Below are positions 24,265-33,189 of a DNA stretch of 64,000 nt, in pieces. The translations under genes were made by a program, and so were the position numbers. The stretch lies in contig CAVZIK010000006.1 in assembly GCA_963775295.1 (NCBI GenBank), forward strand, positions 2,418,001-2,482,000, written 5' to 3'. The stretch comes from JAMDEO01 sp963775295. Its GTDB lineage: Bacteria; Actinomycetota; Thermoleophilia; RBG-16-64-13. The notes under the pieces are model-generated. The model had not been told where the DNA came from, ran no database searches, and saw nothing but the letters and a program-made list of their open reading frames with translations. Position 1 is the first letter of the stretch, and each line of letters opens with the position of its first letter.

Positions 24265-26001
24265 TCACACGATCACTCGGGAGATCTCTTCTATGCTCGT
24301 GATCCCTTGCAGAACCCGTTGCAGCCCGTCGTCTCGCAGCGACACCATGCCCTCTGCTATGGCCACTCTGTTGATCTCATCGGCGCTTTTGCGCTCGACG
24401 ATGAGCCTTTCGATGGCCTCGCTCACCGGCATGATCTCGTAGAGGCCCAGCCGTCCCTTGTAGCCGGTGTTGTTGCAGCGACTGCAACCTACAGGGCGAT
24501 ACAGGGTCACATCCCTCCATCCGTGAACCGCTTCGTCTGGAAAACCGAGACGCTGCAGCATTTCTTCGTTCGCCTGATACGGTTCCTTGCATCCTTCGCA
24601 CAGCTTTCGCACCAGTCGCTGGGCGATTACGCAATCGACTGCCGAAGCGGTGAGGAAGGGCTCCACCCCCATCTCGGTGAGACGTGTAAGTGCGCCCGGA
24701 GCATCGTTTGTGTGCAGCGTGGATAGCACGAGGTGGCCCGTCAGGGCCGACTCCACGGCGATTTGCGCCGTCTCCTTGTCGCGGATTTCACCGATCATTA
24801 TGATGTCGGGGTCGCAACGCAGGATGGACCGCAGCCCAGAAGCAAAGGTCAGCCCTGCTTTGGGGTTGATCTGCACCTGGTTGATCCCGGCGAGCCGGTA
24901 TTCCACCGGATCTTCAACCGTGATGATGTTCTTCTCGGTCGTGTTGAGGATGTTCAGCGTGCCGTACAAGGTAGTGGACTTGCCCGAGCCCGTGGGGCCC
25001 GTCACCAGTACGGCGCCATAGGGTTTGGTGAATGAGCGGCGGTAGCGCGCGAGCGCCTGCTCCGCGAAGCCCAGGTCTTCTAGACGCAGCATGACGTTGG
25101 ACCGGTCGAGAAGACGGATGACGATCTTTTCGCCGTAGACCGTGGGCAGCGCGGCAACCCGCATGTCTATGGGGCGACCACCGACCGTGAGCCCGATACG
25201 ACCATCCTGCGGAATGCGGCGCTCGGCGATGTCGAGATCCGCCATGATCTTCAGCCTGGACGTCACCCCCGCCTGAAGCCTCTTGGGAATAGTCAACGTC
25301 TCGTGAAGGACCCCATCGTGCCTGAACCGGACGAGCATCTCTTTTGCCTGTGGCTCGAAATGAATGTCCGATGCACCCTCGTCGGCGGCCCGTGCCAGTA
25401 TCCCGTTGACGAGCTTCACCACAGGAGCGGCATCCACCTGCTCCCGGATGTCCCTCATCTCGTCGGAACCGGCTTCGTCCTCCGTCTCTGAGGTACGCAT
25501 GGCAAGTTGATCGCTCACCTGTTCGTCGGACGCTTTGATCTTTGCCAAAGCCGACGCTATGTCTTCCGCGTCCGCGACCGCGGGCTCGATGTCGAACCCG
25601 GTGAGGATGCGCAGGTCGTCGACGGCTACGATGTTGGATGGGTCCGCCATCGCCACGAGCACCGTGTGCTCGTTCACGAAGCTTATGGGTAAGGCCCCAT
25701 AGCGTCGGGCGTCTCGGCCAGAGATGAGCTCCGAAGCCACAGGGTCCAAACGGACCTCGGGAATATCGACATACTTCACCCCGAGACGGCGAGCCAACGC
25801 CTGGAGAAGGTCGTGCTTGCCCACCCAACCTTTCGCCAGCGCGATCTCACCGACCCGCATGTGGGTAATCCGCTGTTCGGCTAGCGCTTGCTCCAGCTGG
25901 TCTTGGGTCAGGACCCCCATCTCAATGAGGATCTCACCCGTACGCTTGCCCCACAGACTATGCTGGAGGGTCTCCTCTTTTGGCACCTGCATGGATTGCA
26001 C
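24265..26001 (-). CDS. pilB: Type IV pilus assembly ATPase PilB (GspE family)
   Basis: PilB drives pilus extension. Residues ~15-160 are a MshEN/T2SSE N-domain (GEILIEMGVLTQDQLEQAL...) that in relatives can bind c-di-GMP. Walker A is GPTGSGKSTT near residue 333, Walker B is DIIMIGEIRDKETA, and the His box is GHLVLSTLHTNDAP. A zinc site is formed by CEGC (~467) and CSRC (~506). The length is 578 residues. The first codon is GTG at 26001, but an ATG at 25992 is better spaced from AGGTGA. It follows aroE by one base. Confidence 0.95.
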   Translation of the reverse strand: MQSMQVPKEETLQHSLWGKRTGEILIEMGVLTQDQLEQALAEQRITHMRVGEIALAKGWVGKHDLLQALARRLGVKYVDIPEVRLDPVASELISGRDARRYGALPISFVNEHTVLVAMADPSNIVAVDDLRILTGFDIEPAVADAEDIASALAKIKASDEQVSDQLAMRTSETEDEAGSDEMRDIREQVDAAPVVKLVNGILARAADEGASDIHFEPQAKEMLVRFRHDGVLHETLTIPKRLQAGVTSRLKIMADLDIAERRIPQDGRIGLTVGGRPIDMRVAALPTVYGEKIVIRLLDRSNVMLRLEDLGFAEQALARYRRSFTKPYGAVLVTGPTGSGKSTTLYGTLNILNTTEKNIITVEDPVEYRLAGINQVQINPKAGLTFASGLRSILRCDPDIIMIGEIRDKETAQIAVESALTGHLVLSTLHTNDAPGALTRLTEMGVEPFLTASAVDCVIAQRLVRKLCEGCKEPYQANEEMLQRLGFPDEAVHGWRDVTLYRPVGCSRCNNTGYKGRLGLYEIMPVSEAIERLIVERKSADEINRVAIAEGMVSLRDDGLQRVLQGITSIEEISRVIV

Positions 26002-26002
26002 T

Positions 26003-26872
26003 TCACCTGCCTACCTGTCCGACTCTGGCGCGCATGACATCCATTGGCGCCTCTCTTCCGGTCCACAACCGGTAGGAACTCGCCGCCTGGCTGAGAAGCA
26101 TCTCCTTGCCATCGACGGCCCTCGCTCCGCGTGCGATTGCCTCGCTCACCAGCAGCGTGGGCTCTGGACCGTAGACCAGATCCACGACTACGTGGTGGCT
26201 GTCCAGAATATCGACAGGAACGGCCGACTCCTTGACTGATACTCCAAGCCCAACCGAAGTCGCGTTCACGATAACCTGCGCCTCGGCCACGGCCCGCGCC
26301 AGACCGGCGGCATCAACGACCTCGCAAGGCGGTCCTCCCCACTCCCTTACCATTCGGCAAAGGCGCTCAGCCCTGGGTCGAGAGCGATTAAAGAGTCGTA
26401 TATCTGCGGCTCCCCCCGCGCACAATGCCGCCACTACCGCGCGCGCGGCGCCGCCGGCGCCCGCCACGAGACATCGAGCGCCCACGGCACCCTCCGGGCG
26501 CACCGTCTTCAGGGCCGCGCTAAAACCCGATATATCGGTGTTGTGGCCTGTTAGCAGGCCTTTCTCGTTCACGATCGTGTTCACCGCGCCCACTTGGGCG
26601 GCTAGTGGATCCAAGGCGTCAACGAGTTCTGCAGCACGCTCTTTGTGCGGAAGAGTGACGTTTGCTCCCCAGAAACCGACAGAGCGCAGGCCCTCAAGGG
26701 CCGACGACAGTGCATGCGGCGCCACATCGAACGCCAGGTATACCGCGTCGACACCTTGCGCCTGTAGCGCGGCGTTTTGCATGACCGGGGAAAGCGAATG
26801 ACCCACCGGGTGACCCAACACCGCAAGCATCCGAGTGCGTGCCGAAATCATAGGTCCGCCGCTACCGAACAT
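26003..26872 (-). CDS. aroE: Shikimate dehydrogenase
   Basis: AroE reduces 3-dehydroshikimate with NADPH in the chorismate pathway. The substrate motif is GHPVGHSLSPVMQNAA near the N-terminus, the catalytic Lys is in NVTLPHKERAAELVD, and the cofactor loop is VAGAGGAARAVVAAL with NRSRPRAERL. The length is 289 residues with the start used here. I chose the ATG at 26872 because GGAGG lies eight bases upstream; a GTG at 26881 is too close to it. It sits directly before pilB, away from aroF-tyrA-aroA. Confidence 0.94.
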   Translation of the reverse strand: MFGSGGPMISARTRMLAVLGHPVGHSLSPVMQNAALQAQGVDAVYLAFDVAPHALSSALEGLRSVGFWGANVTLPHKERAAELVDALDPLAAQVGAVNTIVNEKGLLTGHNTDISGFSAALKTVRPEGAVGARCLVAGAGGAARAVVAALCAGGAADIRLFNRSRPRAERLCRMVREWGGPPCEVVDAAGLARAVAEAQVIVNATSVGLGVSVKESAVPVDILDSHHVVVDLVYGPEPTLLVSEAIARGARAVDGKEMLLSQAASSYRLWTGREAPMDVMRARVGQVGR

Positions 26873-26915
26873 GAGCGCCACCTCCGACTACCGGGTCTGT
26901 ACACCTGAAGCCCAG

Positions 26916-26924
26916 ACTATAGCA
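26916..26924 (-). promoter_or_regulatory. Extended -10 promoter upstream of aroE-pilBTC
   Basis: On the minus strand TGCTATAGT fits the extended -10 consensus, about 45 bases before the aroE start, in the 100-base gap after mltG. No clear -35. It may start a separate aroE-pilB-pilT-pilC transcript. Confidence 0.5.
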
Positions 26925-26978
26925 ATCGGCAGCGGCCGCCCTAGAACTTAAGCACGAACCTGCCCCAGGCGAGGTCGA

Positions 26979-28157
26979 CTATTCCTGCGGCGCGTTCTTC
27001 TTTGCTTGGAGAAACTCGTCGTACGACGCCGTAAAGAAGTGATGCCCCTCGGTATCGCTGAGGACGTAGTAGAGATAGTCGGCCTTGGCCGGCTCCAAGG
27101 CAGCCTGCAGAGCAGCTGTCCCGGGATTCGATATGGGTGCGGGCGGCAGGCCCTTGTTTAGCCGCGTGTTGAATGGAGAGTCCACTTTCAGATCTTCTTG
27201 CGTCAGGGAGCCCGTCCATTTGCCCAGAGCGTACCGGATCGTCGCGTCGATCCCGAGAGTCATGTTCTTCTTAAGCCTGTTGTAGATGACGGCCGCTACC
27301 TTAGCCCTTTCGTCGGCGATATTTGCTTCCTTCTCAATCATGGAGGCGACAATGACGATCTGATAGGGCGTTACGCCCAGAGCCGTCGCGTTGCTCCACG
27401 GCAGGGATGCCGTCTTGGTCTCGAACGCCGCCAACTGAGCTCCGATGAGCTGCGTGGCCGTGTCTCCCTCTGTCAAGAAGTAAGTGCTCGGAAATAGAAG
27501 CCCTTCGAGGGTGTCCACTTTCGGTGCAGTATCGCCGACCTTGGGCACCACGAACTTGCTCGGCTCCTTGATGAGCTCCAGGTAAGAGTCGCCATCGATA
27601 CTACCGGCCTTAGTGAGGAGCGCAGCCACCTGGTCGGCGGCCTTGCCTTCGGGAATGGTGACCTTGAGGTTGGTGGCTCCGGTCCCTTTCTCCAACGCCT
27701 CGACGAGGGTCAGCAATTCTTCACCCTTCGAAAACTTGTAGGTCCCCGGCTTGAGCGCATTCTCACTACCCCTGGCCTTAACCAGGTCGACGAACGCCGA
27801 AGCTGAATCGATAAGCCCGGCCTGCTGAAGTAGCTGCCCCACCTGATTCGCACCCATCCCCTGCTTCACGACGACGGTTCCCGTGGAGGCAACGCTCGTC
27901 GAGGTGGTGCTCTCGCTGCCGGAACGCCCTTGCACCAGACGAATGGCGCTGACTGCCGCTCCCACGATTACAACTACGCAGACGACGAACGCCAGCACGA
28001 TGAGAACCCTGCCGACGGGCCCTGTACGACGTTTCGGGGCTCTCGGAGAGTGCCGGGGCACGGTTCCAAGGGGCTTGGACGACCAGTCGTCGAAACCGTC
28101 TTCCGAAGGCCCGTCACCCCACCCTTCGTTTTTACGATTGTCGAACTCGTCCGTCAC
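26979..28157 (-). CDS. mltG: Endolytic transglycosylase MltG (YceG-like)
   Basis: MltG cleaves nascent glycan strands and helps set peptidoglycan length. The protein begins with ~45 hydrophilic residues, then a single membrane anchor (VLIVLAFVVCVVVIVGAAVS). A LysM-like region is followed by the YceG catalytic domain with VTIPEGKAADQVAALL, ASMIEKEANI (catalytic Glu), YNRLKKNMTLGIDATIRYA, and SPFNTRLNKGLPPAPISNPG. The length is 392 residues. It overlaps ruvX by four bases. Confidence 0.94.
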   Translation of the reverse strand: MTDEFDNRKNEGWGDGPSEDGFDDWSSKPLGTVPRHSPRAPKRRTGPVGRVLIVLAFVVCVVVIVGAAVSAIRLVQGRSGSESTTSTSVASTGTVVVKQGMGANQVGQLLQQAGLIDSASAFVDLVKARGSENALKPGTYKFSKGEELLTLVEALEKGTGATNLKVTIPEGKAADQVAALLTKAGSIDGDSYLELIKEPSKFVVPKVGDTAPKVDTLEGLLFPSTYFLTEGDTATQLIGAQLAAFETKTASLPWSNATALGVTPYQIVIVASMIEKEANIADERAKVAAVIYNRLKKNMTLGIDATIRYALGKWTGSLTQEDLKVDSPFNTRLNKGLPPAPISNPGTAALQAALEPAKADYLYYVLSDTEGHHFFTASYDEFLQAKKNAPQE

Positions 28158-28558
28158 TCTTCACCTCGCAAGTTGGCACGAGCATCAAGATAGTTCTGCA
28201 GCATGTAGCAAGCCGCCACAGCGTCATGGGACTTGCCGGGCACGCGGTGCGATTCGGCTAAGCGGGACGTGAACCGTTCGTCCCAGGTGTCGACCTCCAT
28301 GCGCGAGTACTCCGCCAGGGTCGCCACAAACTCAAGCACCTTGTCGGACTGCGTGTTGGCCCCGCCGCGCAACGAGCGAGGAAGGCCCACCACAATCTTT
28401 CCCGCTTCATGCAGTCTCGCAGCTTCCACAATTCTTAGAAGCAACCGCTCGCTATCACGTTCCTCGAGCACGTCCAGCGGCGAGCAGATGACGCCGTGCG
28501 GATCAGACAGCGCCAGCCCGGTGCGAGCGTCCCCCAGGTCTACGCCCAAACAGCGCAT
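28154..28558 (-). CDS. ruvX: Holliday junction resolvase-like nuclease RuvX (YqgF)
   Basis: This is a 134-residue RNase-H-fold protein, implicated in 16S rRNA 5'-end processing and proposed as a junction nuclease. The motifs are the catalytic GVDLGDARTGLALSD, the central KIVVGLPRSLRGG, and WDERFTSRLAE. It lies between alaS and mltG, the usual alaS-ruvX-mltG order of Gram-positive bacteria, with no gap to alaS. Confidence 0.93.
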   Translation of the reverse strand: MRCLGVDLGDARTGLALSDPHGVICSPLDVLEERDSERLLLRIVEAARLHEAGKIVVGLPRSLRGGANTQSDKVLEFVATLAEYSRMEVDTWDERFTSRLAESHRVPGKSHDAVAACYMLQNYLDARANLRGEE

Positions 28559-31177
28559 CTATCCAGCCAAGGCGCCCAGGATGGCGTCGCGAGCAGCTTG
28601 GACCGCCTCCGGAAGCCGGGCCGGATCGCCCCCCCCGCCACGGCCCAATTGGGCGTTTCCGCCGCCACCGCCGCCGAAGGCTTTCGCAGACGCTCTAACA
28701 ATCTGGCCGGCGTCGATACCGGTCACGCCCTTGCTCACGCTGACGACAAGAGTGCCCTTCCCCTCGAGTCCGGCCGCAAGAGCAACCACGGCGGGATGAA
28801 CTCGATCCCGGACCTGATCCACCAGCGCCAACAGATGCTCCATATCACGGGCCTCGACCACGCTCGCCACGACGCTAACGCCGTCATGTGCTTGGGCGCC
28901 TTCGACGAGAGTCTGCACGGCATCACGCGCTGAGTCGGTAACAAACCTCTTGATCTCAGTCTCGAGCTTCGCAAGACGTGACTGGATCCTATCGATACCC
29001 GGCAGTAGCTGATCCTCCGCCACCCCCAGCTTCTCCACCGCGCGATTCACTAGGTCGTCCCGTCCCCGGTAATAAGCGACCGCTGCGCGTCCGCAGACCG
29101 CTTCGACCCGTCGCACGTTCGCTCCCACGCTTCCCTCGGACACGATTTTGAAGATGCCCAGCTCGCTGGTGGCTCCAACATGTGTTCCCCCACAGAGTTC
29201 GCGGCTGAAGTCGTCAACCTCGACGACGCGCACGAAGTCTCCGTACTTCTCGCCAAAGAGAGCAGTCGCTCCGAGATCGCGCGCATGCTCAAGGCTCGTG
29301 GTAAAAACTCGGACGGGATGATTCTCGACGATCCTCCTGTTCACGAGTTCCTCGATCTCCGCCAATCTCGCCGGCCCGAGGGGCTCGTGGAACGCAAAGT
29401 CGAAACGCAGCTTATCGGCCCGGACCGCCGACCCAGCCTGCGTCACGTCCTTGCCTAGCTTGGAGCGCAGCGCGTAGTGCAGCAGGTGGGTGGCCGTGTG
29501 GTTAGCGGCGACGTCGTGCCTGTAGCTCGAGGAAAGCGAGGCCTTCACCCGTGTCCCCGCCTCGAGACGTCCGTCCAACATCCGAGCCGTGATAACCTGC
29601 ACCCCGCCGTGCTGCTGCACATCAAGGACCTCGGCTTTACCTGTGTCCGACTCCACTGCGCCGGTGTCCGCCGTCTGGCCACCCATTTCGGCGTAGAAAG
29701 GGCTTTCGCGCAGGGACATGAGAACCCGGCCGTCGCCAACCGGCTGTATGTTCTCGAGAACGGTAAAAAGATCCTCGCGTTCATATCCTTTGAAATCCGT
29801 TGCCCGCACGGTGTCCCGTGCGAAACGGGTCACCGCGTCCTGGTAGCTGTCGCCACCCTTCTGTGCCTGACGGGCCCTATTGCGTTGTTCCTCCATGGCC
29901 CTTTCGAATTCGTCCAACTCGAGGCGCAGCCCTCTCTCCTCGACGATCTCCCGAGTTACTTCCACTGGGAAACCATACGTATCGTGGAGTTGAAACGCCA
30001 CAAGAGCCGGAAACACAGCGATTCCCGTCTCCTTTGCGCGGGCAATCTCGTCCTCGACGAGCACAAGCCCTTGATCCAGGGTGCGATTGAACCGCTCCTC
30101 CTCTGAATGGACGACCCGAAGGATGGTCTCGCGCCGATCCATCAGCTCGCGATAGGGATCGCCCATCATTTGGATGGTCAGTTCGGCAAAACGCCGCAGG
30201 AAAGGCGGTTCCATTCCGGCAGACCTGCTAAAACGGGCCGCACGGCGGATGATCCGTCTCAACACGTAGCCTCGTCCGTCATTGCTCGGCAGCACTCCGT
30301 CGGCCACCAGAAAAGACATAGCGCGAGAGTGGTCGGCGAGCACCCGTAACGCAACATCCACACGCTCGTCTTCCCCATATTTCTTCCCGGCGATCTCCTC
30401 TCCCAGCCTGATGAGCGGCTGAAGCGCGTCGGTGAGAAAGACGGAACTCACGTCCTGCTTGAGAGCAGCCACCCGCTCCAAGCCCATGCCCGTGTCGATG
30501 TTCTGAGCCGGGAGAGCCGACAGCTGCTGATTCTCATCCATGTTGTAACCGGTGAAGACGAGGTTCCAGTACTCCACAAAGCGGTCGCAGTCGCAGCCGG
30601 GCTTGCACTCGGGGTCGTCACACCCGCGTTCGGGGCCCCGGTCGTAGTAGAGTTCGGAGCAGGGACCACACGGACCCGTGGGGCCCACGGGTCCCCAGAA
30701 GTTATCCTTTCTGGGCAGACCCACCATGCGGGTGCGCGGCACACCCATTGCTTCCCATACCGCCGTCGCCTCGCTGTCGGCCTCGATCGCGTCGTCTCCC
30801 TCGAAGTAGGAGATCCAAATACGATCGGGGTCGAGATCGAGATAGTCGAGGGAGAACTCCCAGGCAAAGCGGATCGCGCCCTCCTTGAAGTAATCACCGA
30901 TGGAGAAATTGCCCAACATCTCGAAAAAGGTACAGTGACGCGCGGTCAGGCCTACCCTGTCGATGTCGGACGTGCGAAAACACTTCTGGACGCTGGCGAG
31001 GCGCTTACTTGGCGGCTCGGAGAGGCCCATGAAGTAGGGCTTGAACTGTTGCATTCCTGCGGTTGTGAGGAGAACGGAAGGATCCTTGTACGGCACGAGG
31101 GACGAACTGGGGACGAGCAGGTGCTCGCGCTCCGCGAAGTAGTCCAAGTAAAGTTTGCGCAGCTCGGCCGTCTTCAC
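28559..31177 (-). CDS. alaS: Alanyl-tRNA synthetase
   Basis: AlaS charges tRNA-Ala and hydrolyses mischarged Ser/Gly. The catalytic domain has HLLVPSSSLVPYKDPSVLLTTAG near the N-terminus and FFEMLGNFSIGDYFK. The editing domain has HTATHLLHYAL and ELCGGTHVG for zinc. A Gly-rich C-terminal domain (AFGGGGGGNAQLGRGGGGDP) ends the protein. The length of 872 residues is complete. It starts at GTG three bases after the sigma-factor stop, so alaS is probably co-transcribed with the sigma/anti-sigma genes. No T-box is possible in that gap. Confidence 0.96.
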   Translation of the reverse strand: MKTAELRKLYLDYFAEREHLLVPSSSLVPYKDPSVLLTTAGMQQFKPYFMGLSEPPSKRLASVQKCFRTSDIDRVGLTARHCTFFEMLGNFSIGDYFKEGAIRFAWEFSLDYLDLDPDRIWISYFEGDDAIEADSEATAVWEAMGVPRTRMVGLPRKDNFWGPVGPTGPCGPCSELYYDRGPERGCDDPECKPGCDCDRFVEYWNLVFTGYNMDENQQLSALPAQNIDTGMGLERVAALKQDVSSVFLTDALQPLIRLGEEIAGKKYGEDERVDVALRVLADHSRAMSFLVADGVLPSNDGRGYVLRRIIRRAARFSRSAGMEPPFLRRFAELTIQMMGDPYRELMDRRETILRVVHSEEERFNRTLDQGLVLVEDEIARAKETGIAVFPALVAFQLHDTYGFPVEVTREIVEERGLRLELDEFERAMEEQRNRARQAQKGGDSYQDAVTRFARDTVRATDFKGYEREDLFTVLENIQPVGDGRVLMSLRESPFYAEMGGQTADTGAVESDTGKAEVLDVQQHGGVQVITARMLDGRLEAGTRVKASLSSSYRHDVAANHTATHLLHYALRSKLGKDVTQAGSAVRADKLRFDFAFHEPLGPARLAEIEELVNRRIVENHPVRVFTTSLEHARDLGATALFGEKYGDFVRVVEVDDFSRELCGGTHVGATSELGIFKIVSEGSVGANVRRVEAVCGRAAVAYYRGRDDLVNRAVEKLGVAEDQLLPGIDRIQSRLAKLETEIKRFVTDSARDAVQTLVEGAQAHDGVSVVASVVEARDMEHLLALVDQVRDRVHPAVVALAAGLEGKGTLVVSVSKGVTGIDAGQIVRASAKAFGGGGGGNAQLGRGGGGDPARLPEAVQAARDAILGALAG

Positions 31178-31180
31178 GGA

Positions 31181-32029
31181 TCAGACCTCGTCTCTCCCCT
31201 TGGCGCTCTTCACCAAGGCCTCATCCTCCGCCATGAACTGACGCAGATTGTCGATAGATTTCCTTATGAGGCGCGACACGTGCATTTGCGATATCCCAAT
31301 CCTTGCCGCAACTTGGGTCTGGGTCATGCCCTCGAAAAAGCGCAGGTGCAGAATGAGCCGCTCCCTAGGATCCAAGCGCTCCATCGCCGGGGCCAGAACT
31401 CTGCGCTGTTCGAAGATCTCGTACGCCTCTTCCTCGGCGCCCAAACAGTCCAGTAGCTCCATGGATTCCTCGTCGTCGTTCGCCCCTCCCGAATAGATGG
31501 AGACCGAACTGTAGGCACGACCGCTCTCCAGAGCTTCGACCACTTCCTCTTCGCTCACACTCGTGGCCGCCGCAAGCTCCGCAATGGTCGGCGAGCGTCT
31601 GAGCTCCACCGTGAGTTGCTCCATGATCCGGTTAAGACGGACGTTGAGATCCTGCAAGGCCCTGGGGACCTTCACCGCCCAGCCCTTGTCGCGAAAGTAC
31701 CTCTTGATCTCGCCGAGAATGGTGGGCGTAGCGTATGTGGAAAGCTCCACACCGCGCTCGAGGTCGAAGCGGTCAACCGCCTTTATGAGACCGATGGAGC
31801 CCACCTGGATGAGGTCCTCAACTGATTGGCCTCGGGACGCGAAACGACGGGCCAGGCTCTTCACCAGAGGAAGATACCGGGTGATCAGCTCTTCCCGGGC
31901 CAGAGGGTCCCTGTCGTTGCGAACCCGAAGCAGAAGTTCTCGTTCGGATACATCCGCAAGCGGACGCACCAATCGGCTACTGCTCATGCTCGGGTCTTTC
32001 TGCCGTCGACATCGCCCCGATTCGGGCAC
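31181..32029 (-). CDS. SigB/SigF-family RNA polymerase sigma factor
   Basis: This is an alternative sigma-70 factor with regions 2, 3 and 4. Region 2 contains LVKSLARRFASRGQSVEDLI, QVGSIGLIKAVDRFDLERG and STYATPTILGEIKRYFRDKG. Region 3 follows VKVPRALQDLN. Region 4 is LILHLRFFEGMTQTQVAARI then GISQMHVSRLIRKSI. The SYATPTILGEIKRYFRDKGW-type sequence is typical of SigB/SigF stress and sporulation factors. The start is either GTG at 32029 or ATG at 31987 (MSSSRLVRPL). Upstream lies an RsbW-like anti-sigma gene, three bases away. Confidence 0.93.
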   Translation of the reverse strand: MPESGRCRRQKDPSMSSSRLVRPLADVSERELLLRVRNDRDPLAREELITRYLPLVKSLARRFASRGQSVEDLIQVGSIGLIKAVDRFDLERGVELSTYATPTILGEIKRYFRDKGWAVKVPRALQDLNVRLNRIMEQLTVELRRSPTIAELAAATSVSEEEVVEALESGRAYSSVSIYSGGANDDEESMELLDCLGAEEEAYEIFEQRRVLAPAMERLDPRERLILHLRFFEGMTQTQVAARIGISQMHVSRLIRKSIDNLRQFMAEDEALVKSAKGRDEV

Positions 32030-32032
32030 TCT

Positions 32033-32452
32033 CTACGCCCACTTGTCCATTTGCACGGCGAAGCCGCCATCGGCTGTCTCTGCAACGCTGAAGGTATCGA
32101 CGAGGGATTCCAGCAAAATACGCACATCAAGTAGACAGTCCTCGCAGGGTTGGAACGGTTCCGCCGCCACAAGCGCCGCTTGGACGCTCGCATTCTTAAG
32201 GCCGCCAAGGCACAACGAAAGACCGTCGCCGCCCGGCCAGACCTCCAGAATCAGTTCGCCTTCCACCGAAGGCTCCTCGGCCAATAAGGTCTCGAGAGCG
32301 AACTGCACATCGTCGATCTGCTCCATGAGAAGATTCTGCTGAGAGGCCAGACCGCTGATTACCACGCGCAGCAACGGAAGCGCCGAGGTGCCCCTTGCCG
32401 TGCGCAGAATAACGCTTTCCCTGGGTCCGCTCACCGTCATACCCGCCGTCAC
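32033..32452 (-). CDS. RsbW-like anti-sigma factor (degenerate ATPase fold)
   Basis: This 139-residue protein resembles the GHKL-fold anti-sigma factors. The start, ARGTSALPLLRVVISGLASQ, and the helix IDDVQFALETLLAEE match the region before the N-box, and the C-terminus LLDVRILLESLVDTFSV matches the last strand-helix unit. The invariant N-box Asn and the DxGxG box are not visible, so ATP binding and kinase activity are doubtful. Position directly before a SigB-type gene supports the role. It is inferred from fold features and context. Confidence 0.7.
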   Translation of the reverse strand: MTAGMTVSGPRESVILRTARGTSALPLLRVVISGLASQQNLLMEQIDDVQFALETLLAEEPSVEGELILEVWPGGDGLSLCLGGLKNASVQAALVAAEPFQPCEDCLLDVRILLESLVDTFSVAETADGGFAVQMDKWA

Positions 32453-32454
32453 CG

Positions 32455-32712
32455 CTACTGGGCCGGTGTGGTGCCTTGCATGTGCTCTTCCATGTCGACC
32501 TGTTTCTGCTGATACGCTTCCCGACCTCGGGCCACTGCCCCATCGGCTCGCGCGCGCAGATCTTCAAAAAGCTTCTGAGCCTCCGTTGGGACATCGGCGA
32601 AGGACTCGGTGAGACTCTTGCCCGTTTCCTGAGAAACTCGATGCGCGAGGAGTAGGCCACCACCCAACGCGACCCCCGCGGCTACCAAGATCGACGAACG
32701 GATCAGGCCCAT
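32455..32712 (-). CDS. Small single-pass membrane protein
   Basis: This 85-residue protein has an N-terminal hydrophobic anchor (residues ~4-23, IRSSILVAAGVALGGGLLLA) and then a charged helical tail (EDLRARADGAVARGREAYQQ). It resembles YtxH-type proteins in layout, but I do not recognise a specific family. It overlaps the upstream DUF948 gene by one base. Confidence 0.75.
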   Translation of the reverse strand: MGLIRSSILVAAGVALGGGLLLAHRVSQETGKSLTESFADVPTEAQKLFEDLRARADGAVARGREAYQQKQVDMEEHMQGTTPAQ

Positions 32713-33086
32713 CAGTTCTCCTTCCCCTTACCAGATAGGAACGACGAAACTCCTTCTTTGACCCCAGACGCAAATCCTGCCGCCTGTCTGACAGGCTTCG
32801 AGACTGCGCTATACACCCCGGTGGTCGTATGTTCGGCGACCTTAATCATCTCGGCCACCGATCCCGTGATCTGGTCGACCTTGTCCAATTCGGAGTTCAC
32901 TCCGTCCAATGTCGTCTCCACGCGTGTCAACAGTGGAGTGACCTCTTTGTTTGCGTCGGTTAGGATGCTGTTCAGCCGACCGAGCACCGAGGACAGACGA
33001 AAAAGCGAGTACGCGAGACCCGCGCCAAAAGCAAGAAAAAAGATCCCAATGGCGATCCTCATGAATGCTCCGGCATCCCACCCCAT
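32712..33086 (-). CDS. DUF948-type membrane protein
   Basis: This is a 124-residue protein with one N-terminal membrane helix (IAIGIFFLAFGAGLAYSLF) and a long amphipathic helix with regular hydrophobic spacing (SSVLGRLNSILTDANKEVTP, VETTLDGVNSELDKVDQI). This layout matches DUF948/YoxC proteins of Gram-positive bacteria, whose function is unknown. AAAGGGGC lies before the ATG. It is the first gene of the run leading into the anti-sigma, sigma and alaS genes. Confidence 0.75.
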   Translation of the reverse strand: MGWDAGAFMRIAIGIFFLAFGAGLAYSLFRLSSVLGRLNSILTDANKEVTPLLTRVETTLDGVNSELDKVDQITGSVAEMIKVAEHTTTGVYSAVSKPVRQAAGFASGVKEGVSSFLSGKGKEN

Positions 33087-33140
33087 ATTCTGCCCCTTTC
33101 TGGGTCATTCAACCCACAAAGCTAGTTGCCGAGCGCTCGT

Positions 33141-33159
33141 GGGCAACGGCCGGTTGCCC
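33141..33159 (-). terminator. Terminator-like hairpin after mnmA
   Basis: GGGCAAC-GGCCG-GTTGCCC forms a 7-base stem 30 bases after the mnmA stop, without a T-tract. It sits in the 103-base gap before the DUF948 gene. It may equally belong to the DUF948 upstream region. Confidence 0.35.
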
Positions 33160-33189
33160 GACTGAGAAGTGTAGCTACAAACGCCGAAA

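Noticed and set aside
29477..30106. Plus-strand 209-codon frame inside alaS
   Set aside because: Antisense to a complete, well-conserved synthetase; no motif.
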